Shown: positions 59,935-64,000 of the stretch, piece after piece | Layout: the number at the start of each line of letters is the position of its first letter | How positions within the stretch are numbered: position 1 is the stretch's first letter | The notes under the pieces: model-generated | Databases searched by the model: none | Told to the model about the DNA's origin: nothing | Seen by the model: only the letters and a program-made list of their open reading frames with translations | NCBI GenBank assembly: GCA_001986395.2 | Contig: MQVO02000006.1 | Span: 372,001-436,000, forward strand | Direction: 5' to 3' | DNA length: 64,000 bases | From: Irpex lacteus | Lineage: Eukaryota > Basidiomycota > Agaricomycetes > Polyporales > Irpicaceae | Program-made: the position numbers and the translations under genes

Positions 59935-62900
59935 TCAGCTCTCTGTCTTCACAACCTCCGACTCGCTTTCCGGTTCACTGCTGGACGGCGGCGTGCCAGA
60001 CGCGCTGAGGCCCAAGTCTTGTGGTGTGAACGCGGCAACGTCAAAGCCGGAAGCCCCTGACGCGTAGTCTGAATATGATATGCTGGACGGGTTGAGATGT
60101 ATCGAGTCCTCGGGTGTGCCAGACGCATCCATGAAGCCGAGAGAAGAGAAGGCGTCCGCCCCGAAGCTTGACGATGATGGGTCCAAGCTGCTGCCGAAGG
60201 TGTCGGCCTGAAGAGCTGCAAGCATGCTAGATGTCGTCGGCGTGTGCGCCATGACCGGTCGTACATCTAAGCTTCCAAAGTTCTCTTGCCCAGCCATCGG
60301 TGATAGCGAGAAGAATTGCTGTTGCATCACAGGTTCCACAGACGCGGCTACTGAGTTGGTGGACAGCGCAACATTCCGGAGAACGTTCAAAGCGATCCAG
60401 TCACTAAAAGATGATGCACCGCAGTCAGTATGACATGATACAAGATAGATGTAATGATACGCACTCTAAAAACAGCTTCAGAATTTGGAAAGCACCAAAC
60501 GCGGGGTCGCTGCGAATGGTCTGTAAAGGAGTGTGTTAGCTACAGCGAAGCAGTAGAGGCTGAGCAGAGAGTAACCTACCAAATCACGCATAACTTGACT
60601 TGTCACGTAGCCCCATCGTATCAGGATGCTTCTTGAGCTCATTGTAACGCGTTCTTCGTTCGCCCGTCCGCCCATCAACTTGTCACAGCATTTGTCGGCC
60701 CAAGCCATCACATCCCGTACCGGGTCAGTGCTTCTGCCCAGGCTGTCCAACAGTTGAACAAAGTCGACTTCCAGGAAGTGCGACAATTCCTCATGTCGGC
60801 AGTTGCATACAAGCGCGGACTGATTGCGGACTGAATCAAAGTCCACCTTGGACCACGATCGCCGCATTTCCATGAGCTGCTTTGGGTTCGTGAGGACAGT
60901 GCTGAGAGCTTGAGTAACCTGATACATGTCGAGGAAGCGCACTGTCGGACGTTTCACGTCAGCAATCTCGTCACAACTCTGAAGCACAGAAATGCCACTT
61001 ACTAACGAGATGGCCGAAACGTGCACCAAGCTCAACCTTAGGCTCAACGAAAGTGTTCCCGTATTTGTCAAGCGCTGCAAGCAATATCTTCTCCATTTTG
61101 TCGGCCAGCCCTCGCAGACCTGCCAGGGCGGCGGGTGCAATCGGTGAGAGCATCTGCGAGCGCAGCATCTCGAGGATTTCCTAGAAAATCCAAAAGGAGA
61201 TCGTGTGAGTTCAATGGTGCTACCCAGGGTGATTGTGGGGCTGAGAGTGGGAAAATACGTACATCATAGACAATAGCGTCTGCCCTCGCCATCAAACCCG
61301 CAACCGCGGGCGCGTGTATGACCTCCCGGTGCGGAGGACTCAAGTTACCCCAGAACGTGCGGATGCTCAATTCGAATGAGTCGAAGCGGAACGAACGCAT
61401 GCTGTCAAGGAGTGTATCGAGGTGGTCCTGGAACCAGCCCCATACCTCACGAGCAGCGATGCCTTGTGGCGAGGTGGAATTGGCACCGACAGCTTCCTCA
61501 ATCGAAGGGAAATTCACCATATGTCTCACGCTCAACGCTTGCGGCGCCGAAGCGACAGGCAGGGGAACGGAGCCCTCCGCTGCTGATGGGACTTGCAAGC
61601 TGCCATCGGCGGTACCTGCGTGGCGTCGGATAGGCGCCTGGACTGGGAAAGAGCTTGATGCAGGACGCTGTTGGGCTTGCGAAAGCAGGCTGGCAGCCGT
61701 AGGAGTTTTCTCATCAGGGAATAGAACGGGTCCATTCCCGCCATTCGAGGCCGACAGGTTCAATGAATTACGTTTCGATCCTGTTGCCGAGCTTGGGCCA
61801 TCGGACTCATCGTCCTCCTCTTCGTCCGATCCTTTGCCTCCCTCAGCTTGCTCGCTGGCGAGACGCGCTGCGTTGACGGACTGTTGCGCGGCATTGTTGT
61901 TCGATTTCCGGATGTAGTCCTGGAGGAACTCTGCTTCTGTGGATGTCGCAGGTCTTATGCCGCAATCTGTAGGAAATGAAGCGAAAGACAGATAGACAGA
62001 TGAGACAAGGAGTCAGCGGTTAAGGAAAGATGTTTGATCAGTTTCTCGTGTGATGGGTGATCCGCAGGGGACTAAGAGTACGTACAGTGATATTTGCTGT
62101 TTCCCCTGACCCCCAGACGCCTTGTTTTGATAGTAGGAAAACAGAGCCTGATGGCCTTTCCCAGAGTGGCGGTGTTAATGTGAGGGATCCCATACTGATC
62201 ACAAACACGACGGTATGAGAAGTAGAGGCCTTGTCGAGGAACATTTCCATCGGGATAGGGAGCGTAGTTGGCAGTTAACCTGAGATAGCACCGAAAGGGC
62301 ACAAGGGATCAGAAGGGCGCTTATTAGTGAGGCCGAAGGAGGAACTAGAAGCGATAGGGAACAAGCGAAGGGAGAGTGGGACATGCAAGAAAATACGCAC
62401 CATGCCTGCACGAAAATCTGCTTTGCCCTGTCCGACGCACTCGTCGTTGTTGCCGCACGAACGTTTGCTGCCAACTTCTCGAGGGCATGGTCGGGACTGA
62501 TCGTCATTCTGTTGAACGCGCCCGAAGTATTGAGGTCTGGCACACCACCCAGCATCTGTGGGTTGGCGAACATGGCATTGTAGTCCGTAGAGGTAGGGCC
62601 AAGGTACATGGCAATGTCTTCGGTCTCGCTTGACGAGGAGTGTACGCTTTCGGTGTCCCGAGGGTAAGGAGAAGCGGCTACGCGGGCCCTGATATGGGTC
62701 TGGCGGCTGGGATAGTGGCCTTTGAGTGCCGGGTTGGCGAGGTTGTGGTTGGGCGGGGAGTCGCCTGGAGTGAGGAGAGCGTCGTGGTAGGAGTAGCCGG
62801 AGGACAGGGAGGAGGAATCCGAAGGGTGGCGGGCGTGATCACTCTGGTACGTAGCGGGTGGGTGGAAGGAGGACGCACGGTAAAGTAAATCCTCTGCGGA

Positions 62901-63080
62901 CGCAGAGTGCATCATGTTACCCCTCATATACGGCAGGCCCTGCGAAGATTGCGGGCGAGAGTTGGGCGAGTGCGAGGAGGTAGAGGACACCGAGGCAGAG
63001 CGAGAGTGAGGGTGATGGTTCGGGATGAAGTCGAAGGGGAGATGATTGGCGGCCATCATTTGCATGTTAACAGCAGCCAT
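59935..63080 (-). CDS. RFX-family winged-helix transcription factor
   Basis: A multi-exon minus-strand gene from ATG 63080 (MAAVNMQMMAANHLPFDF) to the stop at 59935. About 230 Ser/His/Pro-rich residues precede the RFX DNA-binding domain. Its hallmark segments are ANYAPYPDGNVPRQGLYFSY, RRVCDQYGIPHINTATLGKA, IRLCFPTIKTRRLGVRGNSK and YHYCGIRP, the last split by an intron near 62090-61965. A conserved dimerisation-like region follows (VWGWFQDHLDTLLDSMRSF, ALAGLRGLADKMEKILLAAL). A Ser/Pro-rich C-terminus follows (TPEDSIHLNPSSISYSDY). RFX proteins bind inverted X-box motifs as dimers; fungal members control DNA-damage response, cell division or morphology. Inner intron borders are approximate; I saw no disruption. 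Confidence 0.88.
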
Positions 63081-63742
63081 AATGATAGAGAATAGATATT
63101 TGCAAAGAGCGTGGTGCAGCAGTCGAGCAGCTGAGAGCAGGCAGGGGTTATGCGATGTGAGGAGGAGGTAGCGGTCCAGCCGATGTAGAGAAGAGGGAAG
63201 AGGAAAGCTGGCAGGGAGACAATAAGGCGGCGGAAGTGACCTGCGCTAGAGGGATGAGATGATAATGATGAGAGAACAGGTCCTGATGAACAGCTTGTGT
63301 TACACCGCCTGTAATCTGGGAAAGATGATGGGCAGGAGAGCCAGGGAAATGAGAGTGTGGCCCCGGGAAGGAGGCGAGAAGATATAGAGCAGCGCAGGGG
63401 AGTCGACTGGCTCGCCCGGGATAAGAAATAAAACAAATAAAAGGGAAAGGGTGTGCTCTGTTGTTGCTGTGTGGCGAGAAACAAGAAAGCAGATCTCAAG
63501 CTGACGAACGAAACAACCCAGAGCCGCGGGACGACGGAATATGTGGATGATGTTCAACAAGAGTCCTCCGTGTCCTCCCCAGTCTCCCGTTGCCACGACA
63601 ACAAACGCCCGTACTCGACTCGAGCGACCACCTCCACGAGGCTATTATACGCCCAGCAATACTTGTAATAATATACTAAAATACAACATCGTCTACAACT
63701 CGGCGTTGGCACCCATGTACATGTACCGTCTGAACCGCTGCC
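63081..63742. other. RFX promoter and leader region
   Basis: 662 bases, pyrimidine-rich on the minus strand immediately upstream of the RFX start, giving artificial Ser/Pro/Leu-rich frames. No other gene is supported. Confidence 0.5.
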
Positions 63743-64000
63743 TCAGCTTCTCGTTCTTCTTCTTCCCAGGCGCTTAACAAGCCGCAGCCACGACGGGATC
63801 GTCAAGTCTGCCATCTTGTACGGCGCATACTTGCTCTTCTGCACGTCGGGCTGTCGCAATTTCTTCGGCAACCTCTTCAGAGGCACCGGATACAGGAACT
63901 TTCCCTTGCCCTTCCCCTGCGCTATCTCCGCACCCTCCACCGGACTGTCGTGTTCTCCCACTGCTGCGCCGTCGTCTCACCTGTCGTCTTCGGTGGATGT
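63743..64000 (-). CDS. Last exon of a gene cut by the right edge, possibly endopolyphosphatase
   Basis: On the minus strand a frame ending at 63743 reads FLYPVPLKRLPKKLRQPD, then KSKYAPYKMADLTIPSWLRL and VKRLGRRRTRS. An AG acceptor near 63963 would open this exon, so only the C-terminal about 70 residues are present. The APYxMxDLTIPSWxxLxxRL pattern is what I associate with the C-terminus of fungal vacuolar endopolyphosphatase (Ppn1-like), preceded by a basic segment. This rests on memory of the family and not on a domain with catalytic residues, so the name is tentative. The coding frame itself is reasonably secure. Confidence 0.4.

Overview
The window is nuclear DNA of a filamentous basidiomycete, most likely an agaricomycete. 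Genes carry many short GT-AG introns (about 48-65 bases), and the gene content includes an F-box/LRR-type protein, WD40 proteins with a long unrecognised N-terminal region, GH79 and GH3 glycoside hydrolases, a Pmt1-type mannosyltransferase and a DIRS/Ngaro-type retrotransposon. I cannot name the species.

The left half (1-37.4 kb) is accessory in character. A secreted GH79 hydrolase (539-2723) is followed by about 18 kb of gene-poor DNA whose only clear genes are three related two-finger C2H2 transcription factors (4353-5215 minus, 6890-7808 minus, 15332-17062 plus). Two tandem paralogous WD40 proteins (20912-23916 and 25051-27912) share a distinctive exon pattern. A secreted GH3 hydrolase lies on the minus strand (28016-31268). 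A nearly complete tyrosine-recombinase retrotransposon of the Ngaro type (31951-37377, minus orientation) carries gag, RT/RNase H and recombinase frames and split direct repeats whose copies read as identical; its RT frame has one in-frame stop.

The right half (37.9-64 kb) is dense and mostly conserved. In order it holds a DNAJC3-like ER co-chaperone, an NF-YC/Hap5 histone-fold subunit, an F-box protein (minus), the RuvB-like ATPase Rvb1, chaperonin CCT beta (minus) head to head with Pmt1, an allantoate-permease-family MFS transporter, a four-helix MARVEL-like membrane protein (minus), two tandem copies of an unrecognised three-helix membrane protein (minus), an RFX transcription factor (minus), and the last exon of what may be an endopolyphosphatase running off the right edge.

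Exon joins were derived by eye from frame continuity, GT-AG sites and, where possible, paralogue comparison. Introns are well supported for GH79, the WD40 pair, the DnaJ gene, RVB1, PMT1, the MFS gene, the 15.3 kb zinc-finger gene and the tandem membrane pair. They are less certain for the 5' ends of the two minus-strand zinc-finger genes.
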